A stretch of 64,000 nt of DNA from Erwinia mallotivora. Lineage in GTDB: Bacteria; Pseudomonadota; Gammaproteobacteria; Enterobacterales; Enterobacteriaceae. The notes under the pieces were generated by a model that worked only from the letters and a program-made list of their open reading frames with translations, made no database searches and was not told where the DNA came from. The stretch is taken from positions 1 to 64,000 of the forward strand of contig NZ_JFHN01000010.1 of NCBI RefSeq assembly GCF_000590885.1, in the 5' to 3' direction. Of this stretch, positions 36,684-46,890 are shown piece after piece (the first letter of the stretch is position 1; each line of letters opens with the position of its first letter). A program made the position numbers and the translations under genes.

Positions 36684-38338
36684 AACGACACGCTCTTGTC
36701 GGCGCGCTCACCGTTCTGTTGCCGGGCTCCGCCCTGGCAGCCGATGCTATCAGCGGTGCGGTTCAGCAGCAGCCCATTAATCGGGAAGCCATCGTGATGT
36801 TTGTCATCTTTGTGGCGGCCACGCTGGGGATCACTTTCTGGGCGGCAAAACGTACCCGGTCGCGTAGCGATTATTACACCGCAGGCGGCAATATAACCGG
36901 CTTTCAGAATGGCCTGGCGATGGCAGGCGACTTTATGTCTGCCGCCTCATTTCTGGGTATTTCAGCGCTGGTCTATACCTCCGGTTTCGACGGGCTGATT
37001 TATTCACTGGGCTTTCTGGTGGGGTGGCCGATCATTCTGTTCCTGATTGCCGAGCGCCTGCGTAACCTTGGCCGCTACACCTTTGCAGATGTGGCCTCTT
37101 ACCGTCTGAAACAGATGCCGATCCGCACGCTTTCCGCCTGTGGTTCTCTGGTGGTGGTGGCGCTGTATCTTATTGCGCAGATGGTGGGCGCGGGCAAACT
37201 TATCCAGCTGCTGTTCGGGCTGGATTATCAGGTCGCCGTGGTGCTGGTGGGTATTCTGATGGTGCTCTACGTACTGTTTGGCGGCATGTTAGCCACTACC
37301 TGGGTACAGATTATTAAGGCGGTGCTGCTGCTGTTCGGGGCCAGTTTTATGGCAATTATGGTGATGAAAAGCGTCGGCTTCAGCTTCGATAACCTGTTTG
37401 CTCAGGCGGCGATGGTGCATCCGAAAGGCATTGCCATTATGCGTCCGGGTGGCCTGGTGCACGATCCCATTTCGGCGCTGTCACTGGGGCTGGGGCTGAT
37501 GTTCGGCACCGCCGGTCTGCCGCATATTCTGATGCGTTTCTTTACGGTCAGCGATGCGCGGGAAGCGCGCAAAAGCGTATTCTACGCCACCGGTTTTATG
37601 GGCTATTTCTACTTTCTTACCTTTATTATTGGCTTTGGCGCCATTCTGCTGGTCGGTGCCAATCCGGCATTTAAGGATGCTTCCGGCGCGCTGATTGGCG
37701 GCAACAATATGGCCGCCGTTCATCTGGCGGATGCCACCGGAGGCAGTCTGTTTCTCGGCTTTATTTCCGCAGTGGCCTTCGCCACCATTCTGGCAGTGGT
37801 TGCCGGTCTGACTCTGGCGGGCGCATCGGCGGTTTCGCACGATATCTACGCCAGCGTCATGCGTAAAGGCCAGGCGACAGAACTGGAGGAGCTGCGGGTT
37901 TCTAAAATCACCGTGGTAATGCTGGGCTTTGTCGCAATCGCCCTGGGGATTCTGTTTGAGAAGCAGAATATTGCTTTTATGGTCGGACTGGCGTTTTCCA
38001 TTGCCGCCAGCTGTAACTTCCCGATTATTCTGCTGTCGATGTACTGGTCGAAGCTGACCACGCGCGGCGCGATGGCTGGTGGCTGGCTGGGGCTGCTGAC
38101 GGCGGTGGTACTGATGATCCTTGGGCCAACCGTCTGGGTTCAGGTGCTGGGCAACGCCCGAGCCGTTTTTCCTTATGAATACCCGGCGCTGTTTTCCATG
38201 ATTACCGCCTTTGTCGCCACCTGGTTGTTCTCCATTACCGACCACTCCGCGCAGGGCGCAGAGGAGCGTCAACGCTTTCAGGCGCAGTTTGTTCGGTCAC
38301 AGACCGGCGTGGGCATCGATCGCGGTAAAACGCATTAA
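36680..38338 (+). CDS. actP: Acetate/glycolate cation symporter ActP
   Basis: A 552-residue sodium:solute symporter (SSS family) that takes up acetate. It has a cleavable signal-like first segment (ALA-AD) as in E. coli ActP, then about 13 membrane helices. Family regions are seen at [41 protein letters not shown] and [18 protein letters not shown] (each within the expected positions). It works with acs to scavenge low acetate. A hairpin shared with the convergent yfaZ-like gene ends the unit. Confidence 0.95.
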   Translation: MKRHALVGALTVLLPGSALAADAISGAVQQQPINREAIVMFVIFVAATLGITFWAAKRTRSRSDYYTAGGNITGFQNGLAMAGDFMSAASFLGISALVYTSGFDGLIYSLGFLVGWPIILFLIAERLRNLGRYTFADVASYRLKQMPIRTLSACGSLVVVALYLIAQMVGAGKLIQLLFGLDYQVAVVLVGILMVLYVLFGGMLATTWVQIIKAVLLLFGASFMAIMVMKSVGFSFDNLFAQAAMVHPKGIAIMRPGGLVHDPISALSLGLGLMFGTAGLPHILMRFFTVSDAREARKSVFYATGFMGYFYFLTFIIGFGAILLVGANPAFKDASGALIGGNNMAAVHLADATGGSLFLGFISAVAFATILAVVAGLTLAGASAVSHDIYASVMRKGQATELEELRVSKITVVMLGFVAIALGILFEKQNIAFMVGLAFSIAASCNFPIILLSMYWSKLTTRGAMAGGWLGLLTAVVLMILGPTVWVQVLGNARAVFPYEYPALFSMITAFVATWLFSITDHSAQGAEERQRFQAQFVRSQTGVGIDRGKTH

Positions 38339-38359
38339 GAAAAGAAAGGTGAAGGCAGT

Positions 38360-38387
38360 AAAGGGGCGGAATCATTCTCCGCCCTTT
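38360..38387. terminator. Bidirectional terminator between actP and the YfaZ-like gene
   Basis: AAAGGGGCGGA and TCCGCCCTTT form a stem with one bulged G, placed between the two convergent stop codons and flanked by A and T on both sides. Confidence 0.7.
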
Positions 38388-38390
38388 GCA

Positions 38391-38936
38391 TCAGAAATGC
38401 AGCGAGGCACCGACATAAGGACCATCGGCAATGACGTTATCTTTCCGACCGTCTTTACCATTCAGCGCCATATACTGGTAACCGACATGCACATCAACCA
38501 GTGAGATCGGCTGGAAACTGACGCCAGCAGACGCTTCCTGATAATTATCAATATGGCTGGAAAACGCATCCGGCGAATAGTAGTACTGGCCGTAAATGTT
38601 AAACATTTTGCTCACCGGCACGCTGACGCCCAGCCCGGCGGCAACAGCATAGCCATCTTTGCTGTTGCGCGGATTAGTGGAGATAGCCTTCACGCCCGGT
38701 GTCAGGAACACATCTCCCAGCGCCACGTTATAGCCCAGTCCGACGCTGCCCATGCTGCCATCATGGTCACTGCGCAACCAGTTACCGGTCAGCGCAAAAC
38801 CAGGGGAGGTGGTGCCAAGCCCGGCGTGCAGATTGGTGTATTCACGGCCCACATCCACGCCACCTTCAATTGCCTGCGCCGATCCCGCCAGTGCCAGTAG
38901 CGCCAGAGCGCCTGCGGTAGTTGCCACTGCTTTCAT
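38391..38936 (-). CDS. YfaZ-family outer-membrane protein
   Basis: A 181-residue beta-rich outer-membrane protein with a signal peptide ending QAIEG (cut near AQA-IE). Alternating hydrophobic strands and a terminal Phe (GPYVGASLHF) are typical of outer-membrane barrels. The YfaZ family has no proven role. It converges with actP and stands alone; about 130 bases separate it from the CidB-like gene on the same strand. Confidence 0.82.
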   Translation of the reverse strand: MKAVATTAGALALLALAGSAQAIEGGVDVGREYTNLHAGLGTTSPGFALTGNWLRSDHDGSMGSVGLGYNVALGDVFLTPGVKAISTNPRNSKDGYAVAAGLGVSVPVSKMFNIYGQYYYSPDAFSSHIDNYQEASAGVSFQPISLVDVHVGYQYMALNGKDGRKDNVIADGPYVGASLHF

Positions 38937-39069
38937 CTTATTCTCCTGAAAAATTAACTCACGCCGCTTGCCGACGGCCTCGCCGAGAGTAAACCATCAT
39001 CAGTTGGAATAACATGAGAGTCGGGCTGATTTACTTAACATTAAAATTCAGTGGGTAACAGAATATGTC

Positions 39070-39768
39070 TCAGACGGTTGCCCACATCAGATGGCCAATC
39101 GCCGGGGCCAGCACCACCGTGACAATCCCGGAAAGCATCATCACCAGGCTGGCAACCACCCCTTCCTGCTGGCCGATTTCGTAAGCTCTGGCGGTCCCGG
39201 CACCGTGAGACGCCGCGCCAAATCCGGCCCCTTTTGCCATGCCCTGCTTTACCGCCAGGCGCAGAAACAGCACGTCCCCCACCGCCATACCAAAAACCCC
39301 GGTAATCACCATAAACAGCGCGACAAGATCGGGCTGGCCGCCCAGCTGCTTCGCCGCCGCCAGCGCAAAGGGTGTGGTAATTGAGCGCACCGCCAGGCTG
39401 CGCTGAACCGCTTCCGGCAAGGTTAACAATCTTGCCAGCCATACCGAGCTGCACACCGCAACCAGCGTGGCGGTGATCACCCCGGCGGTGAGCGACAACC
39501 AGTGACGACGAATTACCGGCAGGTTTTCGTAAACCGGCACGGCAAACGCCAGCGTCGCCGGGCCCAGCAGCCACATCAGCCAGTGACTTTCACCGATATA
39601 GTTCTGCCAGGAGATGTGCGTCACCAACAGCAACGCCACCAGCACCATCGGCGTCATCACCAGCGGCATCAGTAGCAGTCGGTGCCAGCGGCGATACAGC
39701 CGTTTATTGAAAAAGTAAATCAGCAGCGTGACGATCGGACAGAGCGTGGTGATAATCAGATCATTCAT
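39070..39768 (-). CDS. CidB/LrgB-family inner-membrane protein (YohK-like)
   Basis: A 232-residue protein with six or seven membrane segments. The family signature region is present near PVYENLPVIRRHW and SLAVRSITTPFALAAAKQLG. LrgB/CidB proteins work with LrgA/CidA partners; holin/antiholin-like roles in autolysis and, more recently, pyruvate or other metabolite transport have been described for members. The start at 39768 is preferred; it overlaps the upstream CidA-like gene by eight bases, so the pair is coupled. Confidence 0.9.
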   Translation of the reverse strand: MNDLIITTLCPIVTLLIYFFNKRLYRRWHRLLLMPLVMTPMVLVALLLVTHISWQNYIGESHWLMWLLGPATLAFAVPVYENLPVIRRHWLSLTAGVITATLVAVCSSVWLARLLTLPEAVQRSLAVRSITTPFALAAAKQLGGQPDLVALFMVITGVFGMAVGDVLFLRLAVKQGMAKGAGFGAASHGAGTARAYEIGQQEGVVASLVMMLSGIVTVVLAPAIGHLMWATV

Positions 39769-40183
39769 GATGGTGACCTGATTTACGCTCTGCCAGCCAT
39801 ATTTCAAAACGGTAAACGCGGTCCACCACCAATGCCGTCGCGCTTAATACCAACAGTGTACTGATGCCAATAACCAGCAGAATACGCCAGCCATCAACCC
39901 GCAGCAGATGTGAATAATTCACCACGGCCACCACTGCCGGAATAAAGAACAACAGCATTTCGGCCAACAGCCAGCGCGATCCGGCTTTCACCCAGTTCAG
40001 CGGCATGACCCGCAAGACTATCAGCGCCAGTAACAACAGCATCCCCACGATATTGGCGGGTAATGGCAGATGCAGCCAGTCCACCAGCTGCTGCGCCATG
40101 ATGAACAAAGCGATATATAAAACCACCTGAAGCGCAACCTGAATACGTTGCCACCATCCCGTAGCGGGTATTGCCAGCGCCAT
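39761..40183 (-). CDS. CidA/LrgA-family holin-like protein (YohJ-like)
   Basis: A 140-residue protein with four predicted membrane helices and the family segment LPLPANIVGMLLLLALI, followed by LLAEMLLFFIPAVVAVVNY. The start at 40183 follows AGGAAAGG and is favoured over 40213. It is the first gene of the pair with the CidB-like gene and is divergent from a CidR-type LysR gene, the same arrangement as cidR-cidAB in Bacillales. Confidence 0.9.
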   Translation of the reverse strand: MALAIPATGWWQRIQVALQVVLYIALFIMAQQLVDWLHLPLPANIVGMLLLLALIVLRVMPLNWVKAGSRWLLAEMLLFFIPAVVAVVNYSHLLRVDGWRILLVIGISTLLVLSATALVVDRVYRFEIWLAERKSGHHHE

Positions 40184-40284
40184 AATGCCTTTCCTCTGAT
40201 AATGCATCCGCAAAGTATAAAGCGGTAACAGAGGGTGAAAAAAATGACTTAATATTATTTCAACTATGCATAAAAGGAATGTTT

Positions 40285-41187
40285 ATGGACGTCCGCGCGT
40301 TGCGTTATTTTGTCGAAATGGTACGCCAGCAAAGCTTTACCCGCGCCGCAGAACAGCTGTATGTCACCCAACCGACCATCAGTAAGATGCTGCGACAGCT
40401 GGAGGATGAACTGGGCTGCACGCTGCTGATCCGTGAAGGACGCAAACTGCATCTCACCGATACCGGGCAGGCAGTGTATCAGCGTGGCATGACCATCCTG
40501 CAAGAGTTCAAACAGCTGGAAGCTGAGATCAGTGATATTAACGATCTGAAGACCGGCGAGCTGAGACTGGGCATTCCGCCAATGGTCGGGATGCAAATTG
40601 CCGGATCGATTTCCGCTTTCCGTCAGCGCTATCCGGGGGTGGAGCTGAAGATTTCAGAATTTGGCGGACTGACGGTGCAGCAGGCAGTGCTGTCCGGCAG
40701 CCTCGATATTGCCCTCACTGCGTTGCCGGTTGCTGACGATTTACCGCTCAACGCCCTGGCATTAATGAGCCATCCCCTGTGTGTGCTGGTGCCACGCACC
40801 ACCGAATGGCTGCGCCTTAGCCATATTCCGTTGGTGGAACTGGCCGGGCACCCCATTTTGATCTACAACGAGGAATTTTCACTTAACCGCCAGTTGATGC
40901 GCGCTTTCCAGGCCAGCGGCTTTACACCGCAAATTGCAGTACGCAGCGGGCAGTGGGATTTCCTCGCGGCGATGGTCCAGGCGGGAATGGGCGTGGCGAT
41001 CCTGCCAGAACCTATCTGCCAGCGGCTGGATACCAGCCAGTTGTTGTGGTTACCGCTGGAGTCCGATTTGCAGTGGAAACTGGGCCTGATCTGGCGCGAG
41101 GGGAGCTATCTGTCGAAAAGTGCCCAGGCATGGATCAGTTGCTGCCGTGAATTCTGGCCCGGTGATACCCCTGCGCTGTCGGTGTAA
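40285..41187 (+). CDS. LysR-family regulator, CidR-like
   Basis: A 300-residue LTTR. The N-terminus is the helix-turn-helix RQQSFTRAAEQLYVTQPTIS then KMLRQLEDELGCTLLIREGR. The effector domain contains LRLGIPPMVGMQIAGSISAF. The ATG at 40285 has AAAAGGA six bases upstream, so it is chosen over the ATG at 40279. Divergence from the cidAB-like pair makes control of that pair likely; CidR of Gram-positives responds to acetate or pyruvate state, and acs-actP are close by here. Confidence 0.9.
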   Translation: MDVRALRYFVEMVRQQSFTRAAEQLYVTQPTISKMLRQLEDELGCTLLIREGRKLHLTDTGQAVYQRGMTILQEFKQLEAEISDINDLKTGELRLGIPPMVGMQIAGSISAFRQRYPGVELKISEFGGLTVQQAVLSGSLDIALTALPVADDLPLNALALMSHPLCVLVPRTTEWLRLSHIPLVELAGHPILIYNEEFSLNRQLMRAFQASGFTPQIAVRSGQWDFLAAMVQAGMGVAILPEPICQRLDTSQLLWLPLESDLQWKLGLIWREGSYLSKSAQAWISCCREFWPGDTPALSV

Positions 41188-41240
41188 AACGTGGCAGAAA
41201 CAGGGGCAGCGGAATCCGCTAATCGCCTCCGGTTGCGCAC

Positions 41241-42557
41241 TCACTTCTCCCCAGGCCATAAACACCATATGACAGGGTTATCACTGTCGTCTGGTGGCGG
41301 CCAGAAATCTCTGTTCAGCCGCACTCCCCTACCATTGATATGTGCCCACATCCTCTTCTCATCCAGAATTCTGTAGAAAAAGAACTTCATCTCTCCGTTC
41401 TTTAGCACCCCATAAACACCTTTGTCAGAGCGACCACGGGTTAATTGCGATACGACAGAATCCCAGACCGACTGCCATGTCGTATGGGCATGGGTGCCTT
41501 CACGCTGAAAAAAATGATAACTCTGTTGAAAACTACCGCCTGGCGGGGAGGTTTTTTTCAGTTCAGCTATTTTGCCAGTTTGATAATCCAGTTTGACCAG
41601 TCTTCCTTCAGGATCTTTGGCAATCACCACTGAATGACCACTTTTCAGCGGAAACCCCTGCTCCCGGTTTTCGCTTTCAGTCCGTATCCAGATCAGACCG
41701 AGTGCTTCCTTTTCTCCCAGTTCCATAATCAGGTAATCATATACTTCCTGCCAAAGCTGTTCTGTTGTGCAACTTTTATTGGCTGATGCGTTTGTAATAA
41801 CTGGCTGGATCTCCATGCTTTTAAATAAATCAGCGATTTCATGAAAACTGGCACCATCCTGCTGCATTATTTCTGTTATCTCCACCATCTCTTTAACGCT
41901 TTGATTGGTTAGTGCCGCAGAAGTACAGAAGCAACAATTACCTTCCAGCCTGTCCGGATTAAGATCCTCAGACAGCGCAGAAAAATCATCAAACAGATTA
42001 TTCCCCATGCCGTAAATATTACTGAAATTCGCCCTCAATGGCCGGGTATGGTGAGAATGCATGAATTCAGTAACCAACTCTTGTAGCTGGGGGTTGGTGT
42101 AGAGTGAAAGAGCAGCCGCTGAAGTCTGAAAATCAATTGAGAAACGACCGATTCCCTCGTTGGGATGAGTCGAATTTGACGTGCCGGATGCAATTTTATC
42201 TGACCCTGCTCCCGTGTTTGATGGAATAAAGAGTTTTTCATTAATCACTACTCTTGCAAACACTTCCGGCTCTGGCTCCTGGCTATTATTTTCTGTATGA
42301 ACACTGACACGCTTCTTAACTTCAGATTCTGACTTATCAGACAAATCAACGTTTAATTCTGCTGATTGGGCGTCTCGCTTGTGGTTTTCCGTGGATGATA
42401 AAGGTATTTCAGGGCGGGGCTTCGCAGCATCATCGGTTGTATTCACCACTTTCTTAATATTATTACTAAGATTATTGCGCACGGGTAATTCATTAACAGG
42501 ACTGGTGCATTTATCCGTTACAACAGGGGGTGTTTCACGTGGCCTCACTGGCAACAT
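41241..42557 (-). CDS. Putative papain-like cysteine protease/deamidase, effector-like protein
   Basis: A 438-residue protein I do not recognise as a named family member. Residues 1-135 are low-complexity, rich in Ser, Glu, Asn, Thr and Pro with no signal peptide, as is common in secreted effectors. The C-terminal part has a possible Tox-PL/papain-like triad: Cys in GNCCFCTSAAL (Cys208, 209, 211), His308 in KSGHSVVIAKDPEG, and Asp324/Gln326 in VKLDYQTGKI. The NC..C, then GH, then D-x-QTG order matches the Tox-PL pattern. A GGAG site lies seven bases before the ATG. GC is below that of its neighbours and it sits in a spot where E. coli has yjcF. No secretion genes or hrp box (GGAACC) are visible nearby. 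Confidence 0.6.
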   Translation of the reverse strand: MLPVRPRETPPVVTDKCTSPVNELPVRNNLSNNIKKVVNTTDDAAKPRPEIPLSSTENHKRDAQSAELNVDLSDKSESEVKKRVSVHTENNSQEPEPEVFARVVINEKLFIPSNTGAGSDKIASGTSNSTHPNEGIGRFSIDFQTSAAALSLYTNPQLQELVTEFMHSHHTRPLRANFSNIYGMGNNLFDDFSALSEDLNPDRLEGNCCFCTSAALTNQSVKEMVEITEIMQQDGASFHEIADLFKSMEIQPVITNASANKSCTTEQLWQEVYDYLIMELGEKEALGLIWIRTESENREQGFPLKSGHSVVIAKDPEGRLVKLDYQTGKIAELKKTSPPGGSFQQSYHFFQREGTHAHTTWQSVWDSVVSQLTRGRSDKGVYGVLKNGEMKFFFYRILDEKRMWAHINGRGVRLNRDFWPPPDDSDNPVIWCLWPGEK

Positions 42558-42793
42558 TAAAATCTCCTGAATTAATTTTACTTATTTAATACCTTATTAA
42601 AATTATTGAGCAAAAATCATTAAAACCCAGTAAATAACAATACCAGAATTTAAACACAGAATAACGATTGTGATTTATTTAAGGCGAGTGGGCTACGCAG
42701 TCAATTGTACTTAATTAAATTAAATGACGATTAAATAATACTATTCAAAAAAACAGCACGGTGAATCGCGCACCAGAAGGTGCGCGCCTCTCT
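42558..42793. other. AT-rich region upstream of the effector-like gene
   Basis: About 240 bases upstream of the minus-strand effector-like gene and downstream of yjcE. On the minus strand TGTTTA-AATTC-TGGTAT (42640-42656) is a weak PhoP-box-like pair; the second half matches only partly. No hrp-box motif is seen. Confidence 0.3.
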
Positions 42794-44443
42794 CTACGCT
42801 TCTTTCTCTATCAGCAATGCCTCCAGCAGGTCGAGCTCGTGCTGTATCTTTTGCATGGTCTCGTTACTGATCTTCTGCGTCGCACGCAGATGATAGAGTT
42901 CTCCGCGCTCCGCCCGCAGGGCAGTCAGCCGGAAACGACGCTCCAGGTTCTCCGCGTAAAGCGCCTGCTCCAGATCCTCTTTACCTTCCACCCGTCGACG
43001 CAGGTTACCAATCACCCGCGAGCTGATCTCTTTCACCAGTTCAGGGTCAATATTCTCCTCGGTGTCGGCAATCAAACGCTCTTCCATTTTGTGCAGGCTG
43101 TCGATGGCGATACCGGCCATTACGGCGCGGGCCATCTGCGTTTCGTGACGATGAGCGGTTTTATCCATGCCTTCCACGCCACGCAGCAACAGCGGTAGTA
43201 TCACCACGCCAACCAGCAAAGAGAAAAGAATCACCCCTGTCGCCAGGAAGACCAACTCATAACGCGCCGGGAATCCCTCACCGGTCGGCAGAAACAACGG
43301 AACAGAGAGCACACCGGCCAGGGTGATTGCGCCACGTACACCGGCGAACGAGGCGATCAACAGTTCGCGTAATGAATAACTGGTGAACTCCATCGGGTGT
43401 TTTTTCAACAACCGCTGGCTTATCAATCGCATGGTCCACAACCAGGCAAAACGCACCAGCATCAGGGCGGCGTAAACCATCACGACCGACAACACCAGCA
43501 TCCAGAAATCCACATTCGGATCGGCGTTTGCCTCGGTGACGGAGTTTTGCAGAATGTCGGGTAATTGCAGACCCAGCATCAGGAACACCATGCCGTTAAA
43601 GACAAATTCCAGCATCTGCCAGACGCTGTTAGCACGCAGGCGCATTGCCAGCGGAGCCTGACGAATAATGCCCGAACGGGTGATGGTCATCCCGGCGGCC
43701 ACCGCTGCCAGAATGCCTGAAAAACCAATATGTTCCGCAATCAGATAGGATGCAAACGGCAGCAGCAACAGCAGTACAGTCTGCGTGGCAGGATCATCAC
43801 CGCTCCAGCGGCTGAACAGGCGCAGCGAGCGGCCATACAGCCAACAGATAACGATCCCGGCCACCAGACCGCCAACCGCTACCTTCACGAACTCCAGCGA
43901 GGCACCGGAAACGGTAAACACCATCGTCCCCATCGCCACCGCCACGGCAAATTTCAGTGAAACCAGACCTGATGCGTCATTCATCAACGCCTCACCCTGT
44001 AAAATCGCCTTAATCTTTTTGGGGATACGCCCTTCACCTACGATACCGGAAAGCGCCACGGCATCGGTGGGTGACAGCACCGCCGCCAGGGCAAAAGCAG
44101 GCAGTAGCGGGATACCCGGCACCAGCCAGTAAATCAGATAGCCGATTCCGACCACGGTTATCAACACCAGCACCAGCGCAAGGCCAATAATTTCCCGGCC
44201 ATGCCGCAGGAACTCACTGGTCGGCGTTTTCCAGCCATCAGCGAATAGCAGCGGAGGGATAAACAGCACCAGAAACAGCTCAGGATCAAAATCCACGTGC
44301 AGTCCAAAGGTAGGCCAGGCAAGGAGTGCACCTAACACAATCTGTACCAGTGGCAGTGGAATTTGAAAGGGGATGATGCGGGCCGCGACGCCAGACAGCG
44401 ATACCATCAGCGTCAGTATCAGGATAGTAAAGAATATTTCCAT
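42794..44443 (-). CDS. yjcE: CPA1-family Na+(K+)/H+ antiporter YjcE
   Basis: A 549-residue antiporter, the same length as E. coli YjcE. About 12 membrane helices are followed by a cytoplasmic tail of about 140 charged residues (from about 410). CPA1 landmarks include LSPTDAVALSGIVGEGRIP, the unwound-helix EALMNDASGLV with its acidic ND pair, and FAGVRGAITLAGVLS. It exchanges monovalent cations for protons at the inner membrane. It lies beside ghxP as in E. coli. Confidence 0.94.
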   Translation of the reverse strand: MEIFFTILILTLMVSLSGVAARIIPFQIPLPLVQIVLGALLAWPTFGLHVDFDPELFLVLFIPPLLFADGWKTPTSEFLRHGREIIGLALVLVLITVVGIGYLIYWLVPGIPLLPAFALAAVLSPTDAVALSGIVGEGRIPKKIKAILQGEALMNDASGLVSLKFAVAVAMGTMVFTVSGASLEFVKVAVGGLVAGIVICWLYGRSLRLFSRWSGDDPATQTVLLLLLPFASYLIAEHIGFSGILAAVAAGMTITRSGIIRQAPLAMRLRANSVWQMLEFVFNGMVFLMLGLQLPDILQNSVTEANADPNVDFWMLVLSVVMVYAALMLVRFAWLWTMRLISQRLLKKHPMEFTSYSLRELLIASFAGVRGAITLAGVLSVPLFLPTGEGFPARYELVFLATGVILFSLLVGVVILPLLLRGVEGMDKTAHRHETQMARAVMAGIAIDSLHKMEERLIADTEENIDPELVKEISSRVIGNLRRRVEGKEDLEQALYAENLERRFRLTALRAERGELYHLRATQKISNETMQKIQHELDLLEALLIEKEA

Positions 44444-44584
44444 GTTGTCCTTAAAAAAGCTCTTCCAGTGTGTGCCACAATCCTGCCTGGGGCAGGCGCA
44501 GAGGAATAGTAAAACAAAAATATAAGCCGTTTAAAAACAGGATGTGCGCTGATGCGGAGAAAAAAGAGGAAAATGACAGAGAAC

Positions 44585-44606
44585 AGAGGCCGGGTGCCCG
44601 GCCTCT
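44585..44606. terminator. GC-rich hairpin after ghxP
   Basis: AGAGGCCGGG (44585-44594) pairs perfectly with CCCGGCCTCT (44597-44606), ten base pairs, 11 bases beyond the ghxP stop on the minus strand. The T-run that follows is weak (GTTCTCTGTC). Confidence 0.6.
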
Positions 44607-44616
44607 GGAAGAAGAG

Positions 44617-45966
44617 TTAAATCGCCCAGCCTCCCGCGTAGAAGGCCACCAGCGCCACGGCAATCACCACGGTGCCCAGGTTAAGCTTGCGCCATTCTCC
44701 GGCGAAAATACGGCCGATCACCAGCGAACCAAACCCCAACATAATGCCGGTCACAATGTTACAGGTCAGAACGATAAACACCGCAGCCAGCAGGCCGGAC
44801 ATCGCATCGACAAAATCACTGAAGTCAATTTTCGACACATTGCTCAGCATCAGTAAACCCACATACATCAATGCGGGGGCTGTGGCATAGGCCGGAACCA
44901 GGTAAGCAAGCGGAGAAAGGAACAGGATCAGCAGAAATAACACGCCAACCACGATAGCCGTCAGACCGGTTTTGCCACCGGCTGCCGTACCCGCCGCCGA
45001 CTCGATGTACACCGCTGCCGGTGCGCCGCCTACCAGGCCAGAAAACACGCTGCTCAGCGAATCCGTGGTCAGGGCTTTGCCGCCATTGATAATCTGCCCT
45101 TCTTTGTCCAACAGATTTGCCTGGCCCGCTACCGCACGAATGGTGCCGGTGGCATCAAATACGGCAGTCATCACCAGCGCCAGTACACTCGGCAGTACCG
45201 CAGGTTTCAGCGCGCCGAGAATATCCAGGCTGAATACCAGTGAATGACCCTGAGCATCTGACAGGGACGGCATGGCAAACAGCCCCTGATATTTCACCGT
45301 TGGATCAAAACACAGGCCAGCAACCGAGATGACAATGATTGTCAGCAGGATGCCGCCCGGCACGCGCAGTTTCTCCAGGCCAAAAATAACCGCCAGCCCA
45401 AGCAGCGACATCAGTACCGGAAAAGAAGCAAAATTACCCAGCGCCACAGGCAGGCCGGGTGCCGGATTTTTTACCACCAGCCCCACACCATCAGCGGCAA
45501 TCAGTAGCAGAAACAGGCCAATACCCACGCCAGTTCCGTGCGCCACGCCCATCGGCAGGTTGCGTAAAATCCATGCGCGAATACCGGTGGCGGAAATAAG
45601 GGTAAACAGCACCCCCATCAGAAAGACCGCGCCGAGCGCCACAGGCACGCTGATGTGTTGTCCCAGTACCAGGCTGAAGGCGGTAAAGGCCGTCAGTGAG
45701 ATCGCACAACCAATCGCCATCGGCAGGTTGGCCCACAGCCCGATAATTAAAGAACCAAAACCTGCCACCAGACAGGTGGAAACAAACACGGCGGTTGGCG
45801 GGAAGCCCGCTTTGCCCAGCATTGAGGGCACTACAATCACCGAATAGACCATCGCGAGGAAGGTGGTCAGACCCGCTACCACCTCCTGACGAACGGAACT
45901 GCCACGTGCAGAAATAGAAAACCAGGTATCCAGCGAACCGCCGGCCTGAGAAGAAGGAGTAGACAT
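44617..45966 (-). CDS. ghxP: Guanine/hypoxanthine permease GhxP (AzgA-like, NCS2)
   Basis: A 449-residue purine permease, matching the length of E. coli GhxP (formerly YjcD). It has 14 predicted membrane segments. The NCS2/AzgA motifs are present at [20 protein letters not shown] near the start, [21 protein letters not shown]-type central region, and [22 protein letters not shown]. It imports guanine and hypoxanthine with protons. A possible leader of about 180 bases separates it from the GST gene and could bear regulation, but no purine riboswitch was identified by eye. Confidence 0.93.
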   Translation of the reverse strand: MSTPSSQAGGSLDTWFSISARGSSVRQEVVAGLTTFLAMVYSVIVVPSMLGKAGFPPTAVFVSTCLVAGFGSLIIGLWANLPMAIGCAISLTAFTAFSLVLGQHISVPVALGAVFLMGVLFTLISATGIRAWILRNLPMGVAHGTGVGIGLFLLLIAADGVGLVVKNPAPGLPVALGNFASFPVLMSLLGLAVIFGLEKLRVPGGILLTIIVISVAGLCFDPTVKYQGLFAMPSLSDAQGHSLVFSLDILGALKPAVLPSVLALVMTAVFDATGTIRAVAGQANLLDKEGQIINGGKALTTDSLSSVFSGLVGGAPAAVYIESAAGTAAGGKTGLTAIVVGVLFLLILFLSPLAYLVPAYATAPALMYVGLLMLSNVSKIDFSDFVDAMSGLLAAVFIVLTCNIVTGIMLGFGSLVIGRIFAGEWRKLNLGTVVIAVALVAFYAGGWAI

Positions 45967-46183
45967 TGAGAAATTCCCCTGAGATTTCTTATCATTTATG
46001 GAAAGGCAAACGATTATCCTGCCTTTATCAATGCACTTTCAACTCCTGACCGTGCATAAGTTAATGTCAGCACGCTGGCTCTTAACAGAAAAGACTCTAC
46101 CCATCCCGCAAAGCGTATCCTAATAGCACTTTCTTATGGACACAGGGGCACCTGGCAGGATGAAAGTCTGATGCTACGGGAAA

Positions 46184-46846
46184 TCAGTCCAGATGAACTT
46201 CGCCGCCCTTCTGCACTGCACGTTGCCAGGCGGCACGCTGTTTAACTTTGCCCAGCCACGCCTGAATAGCCGAGGAATCAGCCGCACCACCACGACTACT
46301 GAGCGCCTGCAATGGAAAACTCATCTGCACATCAGCAATACTGAACCGCGATCCGGCAAACCACTCATGGCCCGCCAGATGTTGCTCAATAAAATCACGG
46401 TGGGTGGCAAGCTGCTTATCCAGATAGCCCTTGCCGACTCCTTTAGCAAATGCGTTGCCTATCGGGCGCATCAGCCAGGGCACCGGCGGCTTACCCAGCC
46501 GACTGAAGATCAATTTCATCACCAGCAGCGGCATCAGCGAACCTTCGGCATAGTGCAGCCAGTAACGAGACTGCAAACGGGCATCCTCATCATAAAGTGT
46601 CAGTCGGTTTTCGCTGTCGTATCGTTCCTGAAGGTATTCAAGGATAGCCCCGGATTCCGCGATAGTGCGGTTACCGTCAGTAATCACCGGGGATTTGCCC
46701 AGCGGGTGCACTTTTTTCAATGCTTCCGGGGCCAGCATGGTGCTTTCTCGCTGGTAAAGTTTGATTTGCCAGGGCAACTCCAGTTCCTCAAGCATCCACA
46801 AAACACGCTGTGAACGGGAGTTATTCAGATGATGAACAGTGATCAT
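46184..46846 (-). CDS. Glutathione S-transferase family protein
   Basis: A 220-residue two-domain GST. The thioredoxin-like N-domain contains MITVHHLNNSRSQRVLWML with the likely catalytic Ser, and the glutathione-binding ESGAILEYLQERY. The C-domain is all helical (FSIADVQMSFPLQ near 165-178). It lies in the sox region between ghxP and soxR on the same strand, separated from soxR by 44 bases, so a role in oxidative or electrophile stress is plausible. The substrate is unknown. Confidence 0.9.
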   Translation of the reverse strand: MITVHHLNNSRSQRVLWMLEELELPWQIKLYQRESTMLAPEALKKVHPLGKSPVITDGNRTIAESGAILEYLQERYDSENRLTLYDEDARLQSRYWLHYAEGSLMPLLVMKLIFSRLGKPPVPWLMRPIGNAFAKGVGKGYLDKQLATHRDFIEQHLAGHEWFAGSRFSIADVQMSFPLQALSSRGGAADSSAIQAWLGKVKQRAAWQRAVQKGGEVHLD

Positions 46847-46890
46847 AACCGGTCCTTGTGTGAAACGAAGAACCCTCAGTATAGACGTCG

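Noticed and set aside
42558-42793. hrp box for the effector-like gene
   Set aside because: Neither GGAACC nor a properly spaced CCAC element is present on the minus strand.
45967-46183. Purine riboswitch in the ghxP leader
   Set aside because: I could not identify the conserved three-way junction core; no support beyond leader length.
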